In this document: piece by piece, positions 1-5,741 of the stretch | How positions within the stretch are numbered: the first letter of the stretch is position 1 | Layout of the letters: the number at the start of each line of letters is the position of its first letter | Source of the DNA: Dehalococcoidia bacterium | GTDB lineage: Bacteria > Chloroflexota > Dehalococcoidia > JACVQG01 > JAHKAY01 | Length of the DNA stretch: 5,900 bases | Assembly (NCBI GenBank): GCA_030740315.1 | Contig: JASLXN010000032.1 | Span: 1-5,900, forward strand | Direction: 5' to 3' | Notes under the pieces: model-generated | Databases searched by the model: none | The model's input: the letters and a program-made list of their open reading frames with translations, nothing else | Told to the model about the DNA's origin: nothing | Program-made: the position numbers and the translations under genes

Positions 1-252
1 TATATGCTCCGGAAAATGGCACCTCCGGCCCCCGGCGAACTGGACTTGCAGCGCACCCTGTCCATCAGTCCCCAAGAGGCGGAGCAGGGGGTGGAGAAGC
101 GGGTACGGTACAGCCTGGAGGGCCGGTTCCGTAGTATAGCTGTCAGGGTGCCGCCGGGGGTGGCCGCGGCCACCCGGATCCGCTGTCAGGGAATGGGGCG
201 GCAGCGGGGCGGATGGAGGGGTGATTTATACCTTGAGGTGCGCATTCGTTGA
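1..252 (+). CDS. DnaJ/CbpA-type co-chaperone, C-terminal substrate-binding domain (5' end cut by window)
   Basis: The frame is open from base 1 to the TGA at 250-252, so the gene very likely begins upstream; the ATG at 4-6 has no visible ribosome binding site and is probably internal. The readable 83 residues match the beta-sandwich C-terminal domain of Hsp40 proteins. An opening strand (DLQRTLSISPQEAEQGVEK) is followed by a hydrophobic strand ending in VPPGV, then a G-G-rich turn and the closing GDLYLEVRIR. These are the family's hallmark VKIPPGV and GDLyvxV motifs. Proteins of this type deliver unfolded clients to DnaK in the cytoplasm. No J-domain (HPD motif) or CxxCxGxG zinc finger is visible, because that part would lie outside the window. 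Whether this is a full DnaJ or a short CbpA-like J protein with a single C-terminal repeat cannot be decided. The stop is followed 42 bp later by the nucleotidyltransferase pseudogene. Confidence 0.82.
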   Translation, partial: YMLRKMAPPAPGELDLQRTLSISPQEAEQGVEKRVRYSLEGRFRSIAVRVPPGVAAATRIRCQGMGRQRGGWRGDLYLEVRIR

Positions 253-294
253 CCCCCTACCCCCTTTGGATTATAACGGGGGCAAGTTCCCACG

Positions 295-1067
295 ATGAAC
301 GCCTCGCCACATATCAAGGCCCTGATGCTGTAAGGGGATAAAGGCACTCGGCTGCGCCTGGTGACCGAGTTCGGCTCATACCGGGCTGATGCCCTTATCC
401 CGCTCAAAGAGATGGCTGATCCCATGGCCTTTGGAGTAGCCCAGTTGGACGGCAGCGGACGGGTGATAACGCCTGAGGAAAAGCCCACGCAGCCTCGCAG
501 CAACTCGGCGCTCACAGAGGCCTACGCCTTCTCTCCTACCATCCACTGGGGCATAGAGAGCCTTTAGCCCTCCTAGCGCGGGGAGTTGGAGATAACCGAT
601 GCCATTCAGCGCCTGGTGAACACGGGTGGGTGTCCAGTCATGTTCTTCAGGGGTAGCGGCTGGACACAGGTAAGAAGGAGGACCTGTTTTTGGCCAACCG
701 GGTGGCACTGGACGAGTTCTTGTGCGCAATTGTGGCTGGCTTGGTGAGTGGCGCTTCGGTGTGTAACAAAGCTTAAATCGGTCACAACGCTCATATTCCA
801 GGCAGCCTGCTTCAAGGCCGGTTCGTACTGCCACAGACTGTACTATCTACAACTCCGTCGTGGGCACTTATGTCAGCATAGGTGCAGAGACCTGTATTGA
901 GGACTCCCGGCTTGAGGACTCAATTGTAATGGAGGGGTGTCACTTCCACAGTGTGGGCCCCATCTCCAGCATCATCAGCCCCAACTGCCGCGTTACGCGC
1001 ACCGACCTATGGGCACCCGTGTGTCTGTTTATTTGGAGATGACACAGAGATGTCATTGACGGGCTGA
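295..1067 (+). pseudogene. rmlA: Decayed glucose-1-phosphate thymidylyltransferase / sugar nucleotidyltransferase (RmlA-long type)
   Basis: The ancestral enzyme activates a sugar 1-phosphate with dTTP or another NTP for cell-surface sugar synthesis. From ATG 295 the frame reads KALML-stop-GDKGTRLR, the nucleotide-binding signature (KALILAGGKGTRLRP) with TAA (331-333) in place of Ala and Asp for a Gly. It then jumps at about 355-365 to EF..YRADALIPLKEMADP..FGVAQLD, which normally lies some 90 residues later, so there is an internal deletion. The same frame gives EEKP..PRSN, two TAG stops (565-567, 574-576) and RGELEITDAIQ. At about 661 the reading moves to another frame for DTGKKEDLFLANRVALDEF, then a TAA (774-776) and the first beta-helix turns (IGHNAHIPGS). 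At about 845 it moves again for NSVVGTYVSIGAETCIEDS and EDSIVMEGC. Near 1010 it shifts once more to the C-terminal tail VCLFGDDTEMSL, ending at TGA 1065-1067. No functional product is possible. The family call is strong because all segments remain in order. Confidence 0.88.
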
Positions 1068-1094
1068 TGATATCCGAACAGGCTGATTATATCC
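1062..1094. repeat. Tandem 14-bp direct repeat at the pseudogene end
   Basis: GGCTGATGATATCC (1062-1075) is followed after 5 bp by GGCTGATTATATCC (1081-1094). The copies match at 13 of 14 positions with a 19-bp period. The first copy includes the TGA that ends the nucleotidyltransferase remnant. It may be a local duplication or a pair of protein-binding half sites; nothing in the sequence decides between these. Confidence 0.7.
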
Positions 1095-1119
1095 ACCGAT
1101 GAAAATAGCCCGCTGCACA

Positions 1120-1665
1120 CTACCTCCGCCGGACTTCCTCCGCCGGGCCTGTTACCGATCTCCAGCGTTGCCGTCCTCGCAGCACTCGCCACAGGAAGTG
1201 GGCCACAATCAGGCCCCCCAGTAGCTCGGTGGCATACGTACGCGGCATGGTATAGGCATTAATCATACTGTGGACGAAGCTTCCGAACGGGGTGGACCAG
1301 CTTTCCACCATACTCCACCCCAGGACGGGCCACCAAAGGACGGCGGGCTGAAGCCACATCTCATCCAGGACCAGGTGGAGGAGGGTACCCAACCCCAGAC
1401 TGAGCAACACCGCGTTCCCCCGACGGTAGCGCCACACCCCCACCCCCAGTAGCACCAGGGAGAACAGCAGCGTGTGGCCCACAATCCGGCCGCTGTGGAT
1501 CACATCACCAAGAATGTACAAGCCCACCGGTTTATCTATCATATCGGGTAGCAAAGCCCCAACCATCAGGAGCCGGTAGTCCAGACCCCGTCGCCGTCTC
1601 AGCACAACTCGCTCAAACAACTGTGCTGCTCCCAGGCTTATTCCGACATGACCAAGAATTAACAC
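1120..1665 (-). CDS. Integral membrane protein, YdjM/DUF457-type 'metal-dependent hydrolase' family
   Basis: With the GTG start at 1665 the product is 181 aa. It shows the family's spaced His/Asp pattern: H6 in GHVGISLG, LLPDMID (D41, D44), H57 and H64 in HSGRIVGHTLLF, and LLHLVLDE (H97, D101). Four or so hydrophobic segments are visible: about 1-16, 69-77 extended, 84-100, and a C-terminal one in LLGGLIVAHFLWRVL. It ends in a basic tail (VRRR). Members are predicted inner-membrane proteins, often annotated as LexA-regulated or membrane-bound metal-dependent hydrolases, but the reaction is not firmly established. The same frame extends upstream to a TTG at 1713. That TTG is the first half of a TTGACA -35 box, so the GTG, with AAGG just before it, is the better start. 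It converges on the rmlA-like pseudogene, with 52 bp between stops. Confidence 0.72.
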   Translation of the reverse strand: MLILGHVGISLGAAQLFERVVLRRRRGLDYRLLMVGALLPDMIDKPVGLYILGDVIHSGRIVGHTLLFSLVLLGVGVWRYRRGNAVLLSLGLGTLLHLVLDEMWLQPAVLWWPVLGWSMVESWSTPFGSFVHSMINAYTMPRTYATELLGGLIVAHFLWRVLRGRQRWRSVTGPAEEVRRR

Positions 1666-1683
1666 TGACCTTAAACCTACGGA

Positions 1684-1713
1684 ATCGTACCCCGCCCAAC
1701 ACACCGGTGTCAA
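1684..1713 (-). promoter_or_regulatory. Sigma70-type promoter for the DUF457-family gene
   Basis: On the minus strand a perfect TTGACA (1713-1708) is followed after 18 bp by TACGAT (1689-1684), a 4/6 match to the -10 consensus. Transcription would begin near 1677, giving a leader of about a dozen bases that contains AAGG before the GTG at 1665. This placement supports the short start over the upstream TTG. Confidence 0.55.
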
Positions 1714-2115
1714 TCTGGAGACTCACACCCGGCTCACCTCCAGAGCAAAGGACATCTGCAGGGCTCACCGCCCGCAACATATAGGCGGGAGCAGGAGTGG
1801 GCCCGGATGTTTGCTGGGCTGTCTCTTGCTAAGGCCGCTGGCCGACCGTTCCCTGCCTGCGCAACCCCGGGGGTTTTGGGGGGCTTCGCCCCCAAAACAC
1901 AATCCATGGGCTGGCGGGTGAGGAAACAAATGCTTGCATAGCGCAAGACGAACAACCCTTGCCTTCCTGGCAGCATACCCTCCGCTACCAGTGCCAATAA
2001 CGGTATATGCCGGAGCAGGGCGCTACTCCACGACTGATGGTTCCAACAAATGAGAGGGAATCCACATCATGCAGGCTGTGCCGAAAATGGCAAACAGCAG
2101 GTCAGCTTACGCCGC
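1714..2115. other. Stretch without a recognisable gene (about 400 bp)
   Basis: Between the DUF457-family promoter and the end of the amidohydrolase I see no credible coding region. The one long open frame on the minus strand (1734-1997) has no family signature, is rich in Cys, Arg and Pro and is crossed by the palindrome at 1873-1898. It is most likely chance. The only clear structure is that palindrome. No tRNA-like cloverleaf was evident. Confidence 0.55.
1873..1898. repeat. Strong palindrome, 10-bp arms with a CTTCG loop
   Basis: GTTTTGGGGG (1873-1882) and CCCCCAAAAC (1889-1898) are perfect inverted copies separated by GCTTCG, so RNA from either strand would fold into a very stable hairpin. 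A second, overlapping palindrome, AACCCC-G-GGGGTT, occupies 1863-1875 and could compete for pairing. No T-run follows on either strand, so it is not a classical intrinsic terminator. It could still block read-through downstream of the amidohydrolase, whose stop lies about 220 bp away. It resembles dispersed G-run/CTTCG/C-run elements that I associate with some Chloroflexota genomes; that is recollection and was not tested here. Confidence 0.75.
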
Positions 2116-3267
2116 TCACCCGGTGCCCGCAGGGGACGCCAGGAAAGGAACACCGTCTTTAACGGTCACCACCGGCTTGAGCAGCAGCTTTACCTCAAGA
2201 GGTTGGTTCTCTGAATCCCTGAACTCCCAGTCACCTTCCCCCATTTCCAGAACGGAGACATTGGCGGGCATTCCGTCCTTGAGGCTTCCCAGGCGGTGGC
2301 CCTCCTTCATAGCATTGGCCGGGTTGGTGGTGGTCATTTCTATCACTTGGTTGAGGCTTAGCCCTAGGGCCAGGAATGCGGAGATGGTATGAAGCAGGCT
2401 GTATACGGTTCCATTGATGTTGAGGGCCGCTAAATCGGTGCTGATAGTATCGGGAAGGATGCCTTGCTCCAGCATCTGTTGGGCCACATCGAAGCTCAAG
2501 CCGTTGTTGCCTCGGGCGATATCCAGCACCACGCCCCGCTCCACTGCCTCTCTAAACTCGGGCATCAAGCTCCCATCGGGTTGCAGCACCCTACCTGGCT
2601 TACAGGTAAAGCAGTGGCTCAGTATGTCGCCGCTATCCAGCAGGGGCAAAAGCTCTTTTGTCAGGCTCCGGCCTTCGACCCCTTTGGGGTCTCCGACGTG
2701 CACCATCAGGGGCAGGGCCACCTCTTTGGCTATCCTCTTGGACAGCTTTATCAGTTCCAGTCCCATGTTCCACATTACCGGTTCCACCACCCGCACTTTT
2801 ATACCCTTTATCAAGTCGGGGTATGCCTGGACCATGGCGACCGTAGCCTCATAGTCAATATCATTCCAGTCCCTCATTTCAGGGAGGTGACACAGTCCGG
2901 TACGGCAGATATGCAGGAAGCAGAATACAGAGGTCTTGTTCTGAGGCAGCACGAACCTGGGTAAACCGGGAAATGTGTCGGAGCCGGCGCTGCCGGCATC
3001 CACAACCGTGGTCACACCGGCATTTATCCCTATCCTGTCCGGCGCCAGACCCAAGGAGGTAACCACATCATATACGTGGGCGTGAAAGTCAATAAGCCCA
3101 GGCACCACAATCTTGCCTTGGGCGGCAATCACCTGGGCTGCGTCTTCCTCCTTCAGTCCCTCACCCGATGTGACAATACGCCCCTTGCTAATGCCGATGT
3201 TGGCTATTCCGTCAACTCCCTGGGCCGGGTCAATCACCCTTCCCCCGCTAATAACCATATCGTACAT
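2116..3267 (-). CDS. Amidohydrolase/deacetylase-family metallohydrolase (dihydroorotase-like fold)
   Basis: A complete 383-residue cytoplasmic enzyme of the amidohydrolase superfamily. Residues 1-55 and the last 60 or so form the small beta domain (YDMVISGGRVIDP at the start, typical of imidazolonepropionase, dihydroorotase and deacetylase relatives). The barrel carries the metal ligands in order: H62 and H64 in GLIDFHAH, a candidate bridging lysine in KGIKVR (K154 or K157), H190 in LMVHVGDP, H218 in LSHCF, and D278 in DTISTDLA. All ligands for a binuclear centre are therefore present. The PDTISTD and MTTTNPANAM motifs point to the Atu3266/EF0837-like deacetylase group, whose members hydrolyse N-acyl or O-acetyl compounds. 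The natural substrate cannot be read from sequence. ATG 3267 is preceded by AAGGAG at a 5-bp spacing. It is divergent from the mutase gene across 172 bp. The name 'dihydroorotase' is an alternative that I consider less likely, because no pyrimidine genes are nearby. Confidence 0.88.
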   Translation of the reverse strand: MYDMVISGGRVIDPAQGVDGIANIGISKGRIVTSGEGLKEEDAAQVIAAQGKIVVPGLIDFHAHVYDVVTSLGLAPDRIGINAGVTTVVDAGSAGSDTFPGLPRFVLPQNKTSVFCFLHICRTGLCHLPEMRDWNDIDYEATVAMVQAYPDLIKGIKVRVVEPVMWNMGLELIKLSKRIAKEVALPLMVHVGDPKGVEGRSLTKELLPLLDSGDILSHCFTCKPGRVLQPDGSLMPEFREAVERGVVLDIARGNNGLSFDVAQQMLEQGILPDTISTDLAALNINGTVYSLLHTISAFLALGLSLNQVIEMTTTNPANAMKEGHRLGSLKDGMPANVSVLEMGEGDWEFRDSENQPLEVKLLLKPVVTVKDGVPFLASPAGTG

Positions 3268-3299
3268 GGCTGCTCCTTAATTGCCCCTTTGGGTTCCAC

Positions 3300-3328
3300 A
3301 GTGTACTTCCTCCGAACGCGTGAGACAA
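3300..3328 (-). promoter_or_regulatory. Candidate promoter of the amidohydrolase gene
   Basis: On the minus strand TTGTCT (3328-3323) and TACACT (3305-3300) are separated by 17 bp. Each matches its consensus at 4 of 6 positions. The predicted start of transcription lies about 25-30 bp before the AAGGAG ribosome binding site and ATG 3267. The -10 hexamer is identical to that of the divergent mutase promoter. Confidence 0.42.
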
Positions 3329-3361
3329 GCCGACACTCCGGAGAGCTGCCGCCTGTGAGCC

Positions 3362-3375
3362 ATTTGTAGGCAAAT
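3362..3375. promoter_or_regulatory. Small inverted repeat in the divergent promoter region, possible operator
   Basis: ATTTG-TAGG-CAAAT forms a perfect 5-bp dyad about 18 bp upstream of the mutase -35 box and about 35 bp upstream of the amidohydrolase -35 box. The position suits a regulator that acts on both genes, but short dyads like this arise often by chance. Confidence 0.25.
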
Positions 3376-3392
3376 CACTTACGGGGGCAGTG

Positions 3393-3421
3393 TTGAAACC
3401 AGGGATAGTTGGGACTACACT
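3393..3421 (+). promoter_or_regulatory. Candidate promoter of the methylmalonyl-CoA mutase gene
   Basis: TTGAAA (3393-3398, 5/6) and TACACT (3416-3421, 4/6) are separated by exactly 17 bp. Transcription would start near 3428, giving a very short leader that begins at the AAAGGAGG ribosome binding site (3428-3435), four bases before ATG 3440. A 6-bp inverted repeat, CAGTGT (3388-3393) and ACACTG (3417-3422), overlaps both promoter hexamers. Confidence 0.5.
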
Positions 3422-3439
3422 GGTGGCAAAGGAGGCACC

Positions 3440-5104
3440 ATGCACCATGACGGTCTAGATGCGATGAAGGGCGCCTACCAAGGCTGGGAGCAGGAGCATC
3501 TGGCATCGGCACTGAAAAGGGCCACCCGGGAGCCTGCCCACTCGGACCTGGCTCAGAAACCCCTCTACACACCGCTGGACACCGAAGGGGACAGCTACAT
3601 GAGTGACCTGGGCTTCCCCGGCGACTACCCATATACTCGGGGCATCTACCCCTCCATGTATACCGGACGCCTGTGGACGATGCGAAACTATGCCGGTTTC
3701 GGTACCCCAGAGGAGACTAACCAGCGTTTCCGCTACCTATTGGAGCGTGGCCAGGGGGGGCTGCTGGTGGCATTTGACCTGCCCACCCAGATAGGCATGG
3801 ACTCCGACCACCCCCGGGCCGAGGGCGAGGTGGGAGTGGTGGGGGCAGCGGTGGACTCCCTCCAGGATATGGAAACCATATTCCACGGCCTGCCCCTGGA
3901 GCAAGCCAGCCCATCCTTGACCATGAACGCCGCCGCCACCGTGGCCCTGGCCATGTACGCCACTGTGGCCGAAAAGGAGAATCTGGAGCCTTCCAGAATC
4001 ACCGGCACCACCCAGCACGATATACTGAAGGAGTTCCTCTCCCGCGGCACCTATATCTTTCCGCCCAAGCCCTCCCTTCGGCTTACCGTGGACCTGATTG
4101 AGTACTGCACCAAGCACTTGCCCCGTTGGAACTTCATCAATATCTGCGGCTACCACCTGCGTGAGGCAGGGTGCACACTGATCCAGGAGTCAGCATTCGC
4201 CCTGGGCAACGCTATCACCTATGTGGAGGCCTGCCTAGAGCGCGGTCTGGACATAGACTCCTTCGCCCCCCGCCTGGCCTTCAATTTCAGCGCCAGCGCC
4301 AATATCTTTCAGGAGGCTGCCAAGTTCCGGGCCGTCCGTCGCCTGTGGGCCAAGCTGATGCGCCAGCGCTTCGGCGCCAAAAAGCCGGAGTCCTGGATGT
4401 GGCGGGTTGGGGCCGGCTCCACCGGCAGCATGTTGACGGCGCAGCAGCCGGAGAACAACATCGTGCGCATAGCTCTCCAGGCCCTGGCCGGGGTGCTGGG
4501 TGGGGTGCAGTCCTTCCATACCGCCGCCTACGATGAGGCTCTGGCCATCCCCTCGGAGCGCACTGCACTAATGGCCTTGCGCACCCAGCAGGTGCTGGCC
4601 TATGAGAGCGGGGCTGCCGATGTTGTAGATCCCCTGGCTGGGTCATACTACGTGGAGAGTCTCACTGACCAGATAGAGGATGAGGTCAACCGCTACTTGG
4701 AGCGCATAGAGGCCCGGGGTGGTATGCTGGCAGGGATTGAGGAGGGCTGGGCAAGGGCCGAGATTGCCGAGTCCGCCTTTGACCACCAGCGGCGGATAGA
4801 GAGCGGTGAGGGCACCGTGGTGGGCGTCAACCGGTTCAACGAGGAGGCCCGCGCCCCCATAACCCTCCACCGCCCCAACCAGGAGATGGTGCTGGAGCAG
4901 CTAAAACGCCTGAAAACCCTGCGATGGGAGCGGGACAACGCACAGGTGGAGCACACTCTGAAAGAGTTGCGGGATGAGGCCCGAGGTGCCGGCAACCTGA
5001 TGTACCCTATCAAAGAGGCCGTTAAAGCCTATGCCACCATTGGCGAGATGTGCGCCGTCCTACGGGAAAACTTCGGGGAGTACCGGGCCGAGACGGGGTA
5101 TTAG
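3440..5104 (+). CDS. mcmA1: Methylmalonyl-CoA mutase, alpha (catalytic) chain without B12 domain
   Basis: A complete 554-residue chain that interconverts (R)-methylmalonyl-CoA and succinyl-CoA by an adenosylcobalamin radical mechanism in the cytoplasm. It is the TIM-barrel substrate-binding half only. Signature blocks are RGIYPSMYTGRLWTMRNYAGFGT (shown here by its parts Y70, Y84), AFDLPTQIG at 111-119, GTTQHDILKEFLSRGTYIFP from 189, and GYHLREAG at 237-244. Compared with the Propionibacterium enzyme, Y84, Q192, R202, Y238 and H239 correspond to Tyr89, Gln197, Arg207, Tyr243 and His244. Retaining both Tyr89 and Arg207 equivalents favours methylmalonyl-CoA over isobutyryl-CoA-type substrates. 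The length and the natural C-terminus (FGEYRAETGY) fit the two-subunit form, in which a separate protein of about 135-140 residues binds B12. That partner (DxHxxG motif) is not in the window. The start is supported by AAAGGAGG four bases before ATG. No terminator is apparent after the stop. Confidence 0.95.
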   Translation: MHHDGLDAMKGAYQGWEQEHLASALKRATREPAHSDLAQKPLYTPLDTEGDSYMSDLGFPGDYPYTRGIYPSMYTGRLWTMRNYAGFGTPEETNQRFRYLLERGQGGLLVAFDLPTQIGMDSDHPRAEGEVGVVGAAVDSLQDMETIFHGLPLEQASPSLTMNAAATVALAMYATVAEKENLEPSRITGTTQHDILKEFLSRGTYIFPPKPSLRLTVDLIEYCTKHLPRWNFINICGYHLREAGCTLIQESAFALGNAITYVEACLERGLDIDSFAPRLAFNFSASANIFQEAAKFRAVRRLWAKLMRQRFGAKKPESWMWRVGAGSTGSMLTAQQPENNIVRIALQALAGVLGGVQSFHTAAYDEALAIPSERTALMALRTQQVLAYESGAADVVDPLAGSYYVESLTDQIEDEVNRYLERIEARGGMLAGIEEGWARAEIAESAFDHQRRIESGEGTVVGVNRFNEEARAPITLHRPNQEMVLEQLKRLKTLRWERDNAQVEHTLKELRDEARGAGNLMYPIKEAVKAYATIGEMCAVLRENFGEYRAETGY

Positions 5105-5192
5105 TTAGAGATAACATAGACAATGTTATTTAATATTATTTAAGCGAATAGTATTAAACAGTTCGTTAGAAGATTAACAAGGGAGGGCATTC
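5105..5192. other. Very AT-rich spacer with a 10-bp-period direct repeat
   Basis: Only 18 of the 80 bases at 5101-5180 are G or C, in sharp contrast to the GC-rich genes around it. It contains two exact copies of TTATTTAA (5126-5133 and 5136-5143) spaced one helical turn apart. A weak -10-like TATTAA occurs at 5152-5157. No stable hairpin with a T-run is seen, so I do not call a terminator for the mutase gene. It may be a promoter or protein-binding region for the small ORF that follows, or a relic of an insertion. Confidence 0.5.
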
Positions 5193-5306
5193 ATGACTGC
5201 AACTCTACGATCTATCCCATCCGAAGTAGAAGATGAATTGCCCTTTGCTGCCTCATTACGGGATTCTCGCATATCTGGCCGACTGAGGCGGACCCCATCT
5301 TCATGA
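5193..5306 (+). CDS. Tiny ORF with a good ribosome binding site, probably a truncated gene start
   Basis: ATG 5193 is preceded by GGGAGGG at about five bases, which is better than most chance ORFs have. The 37-residue product begins MTATLRSIPSEVEDELPFAA and then becomes Arg/Ser-rich (RLRRTPSS). It matches no family I recognise and is not the start of a B12-binding mutase subunit. Its last 10 or so codons run into the expected end of the IS3-type element lying on the other strand. Its TGA (5304-5306) abuts the TGA of that transposase remnant within the palindrome TCATGA. The likeliest reading is the 5' end of a gene cut off by an insertion or deletion. A true small protein is possible but unsupported. 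Confidence 0.35.
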   Translation: MTATLRSIPSEVEDELPFAASLRDSRISGRLRRTPSS

Positions 5307-5557
5307 CAGGATAGGAGCAATCTTAAGACTGGGTTCCGCAAACCTCGAAGGATCTGGAGTTAAGAATTCTCCCATACATCTACTGGGAGCTTCCACCAGG
5401 GTTGAGGTGAGCACGTCGGCCAGTATCCGGTAACCCAGGCCTGGTAGGGACGCTCGGGGTTGTAGAAGCGAAAGTCGTTACCGAGGCCGGTCTTGGCTTT
5501 CCTACCATCCTGATATGCTTTCAGGTAAACTTCTTCGTATTCCACCGCATTGACCAC
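5301..5557 (-). pseudogene. IS3-family transposase (OrfB) C-terminal remnant, frameshifted
   Basis: On the minus strand, starting near 5557, the reading is VEYEEVYLKAYQDGRKAK, then LGNDFRFYNPERPYQA. This is the end of the DDE integrase domain of IS3-group transposases (consensus KYEEVYL ... FYNxxRPHQALGYRTPAEV), including the last conserved region after the catalytic Glu. At 5438 one base is missing (GCC-TG instead of GCC-CTG). In the shifted frame the expected continuation LGYRILADVLTSTLVEAP follows, and the frame runs to SLKIAPILS and TGA at 5303-5301. The catalytic DDE residues and everything before them are absent; an in-frame TGA (5560-5558) sits just upstream and homology stops there. 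The element therefore cannot transpose. It separates the mutase gene from lexA and marks a site of past insertion and deletion. Confidence 0.85.
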
Positions 5558-5701
5558 TCACTCATACTGGAAATCAAGCCCGAAGCCGGGCCAGTGCTGG
5601 GTTATCCGGCGCACAACTCTGCCAGCTATAGATGATGTGCCAATAGTGCGCTGAAACTCGCCTGCCCGAACTCCCTGGACAGCGGCTTGAGAAATGTGCA
5701 T
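5558..5701 (-). CDS. Unidentified short ORF divergent from lexA
   Basis: ATG 5701 to TGA 5558 encodes 47 residues ending HWPGFGLDFQYE. The frame stays open upstream to codon 5770-5768, so the true start may lie earlier, or this may be a fragment. The composition looks protein-like (RTIGTSSIAGRVVRRI), but I recognise no family and see no good ribosome binding site, only CAGG some ten bases upstream. It is in the same frame as, and directly ahead of, the transposase remnant, yet does not resemble the missing part of that transposase. It could be a remnant of the gene that originally flanked lexA, a small SOS-linked gene sharing the lexA control region, or chance. Confidence 0.25.
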   Translation of the reverse strand: MHISQAAVQGVRAGEFQRTIGTSSIAGRVVRRITQHWPGFGLDFQYE

Positions 5702-5741
5702 ATGGCCTGGGGCCGCCAATCTATCGAACGAATACAGGGGG

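Noticed and set aside
254..287. C-run/G-run hairpin between the DnaJ stop and the pseudogene start
   Set aside because: Only about four or five G-C pairs around a loop of a dozen bases and no T-run, too weak to call a terminator.
376..834. 152-codon open frame on the minus strand
   Set aside because: It lies antisense to the nucleotidyltransferase remnant, crosses that gene's lesions, and has no family motif or ribosome binding site.
1123..1146. Direct repeat CCTCCGCCGG, two copies 14 bp apart
   Set aside because: It encodes the charged C-terminal tail (AEEVRRR) of the DUF457-family protein and is explained by repeated Arg/Glu codons.
1873..1898. Intrinsic terminator for the amidohydrolase or DUF457-family gene
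   Set aside because: The stem is strong but no T-run follows on either strand, and it lies far from both stop codons, so it is reported only as a palindrome.
1734..1997. 87-codon minus-strand open frame in the gene-free stretch
   Set aside because: Cys/Arg/Pro-rich with no recognisable motif, and part of it is simply the translated palindrome at 1873-1898.
2414..2964. Two overlapping plus-strand open frames of 146 and 166 codons
   Set aside because: Both are antisense shadows of the well-supported amidohydrolase, with unnatural composition.
3733..4156. Several long minus-strand and alternative-frame ORFs inside the mutase gene
   Set aside because: High-GC third positions of the mutase gene create them. 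They have no independent start signals or motifs.
5721..5735. Second SOS-like half site (CGAAC) upstream of the lexA -35 box
   Set aside because: There is no matching GTTC at the required 4-bp spacing.
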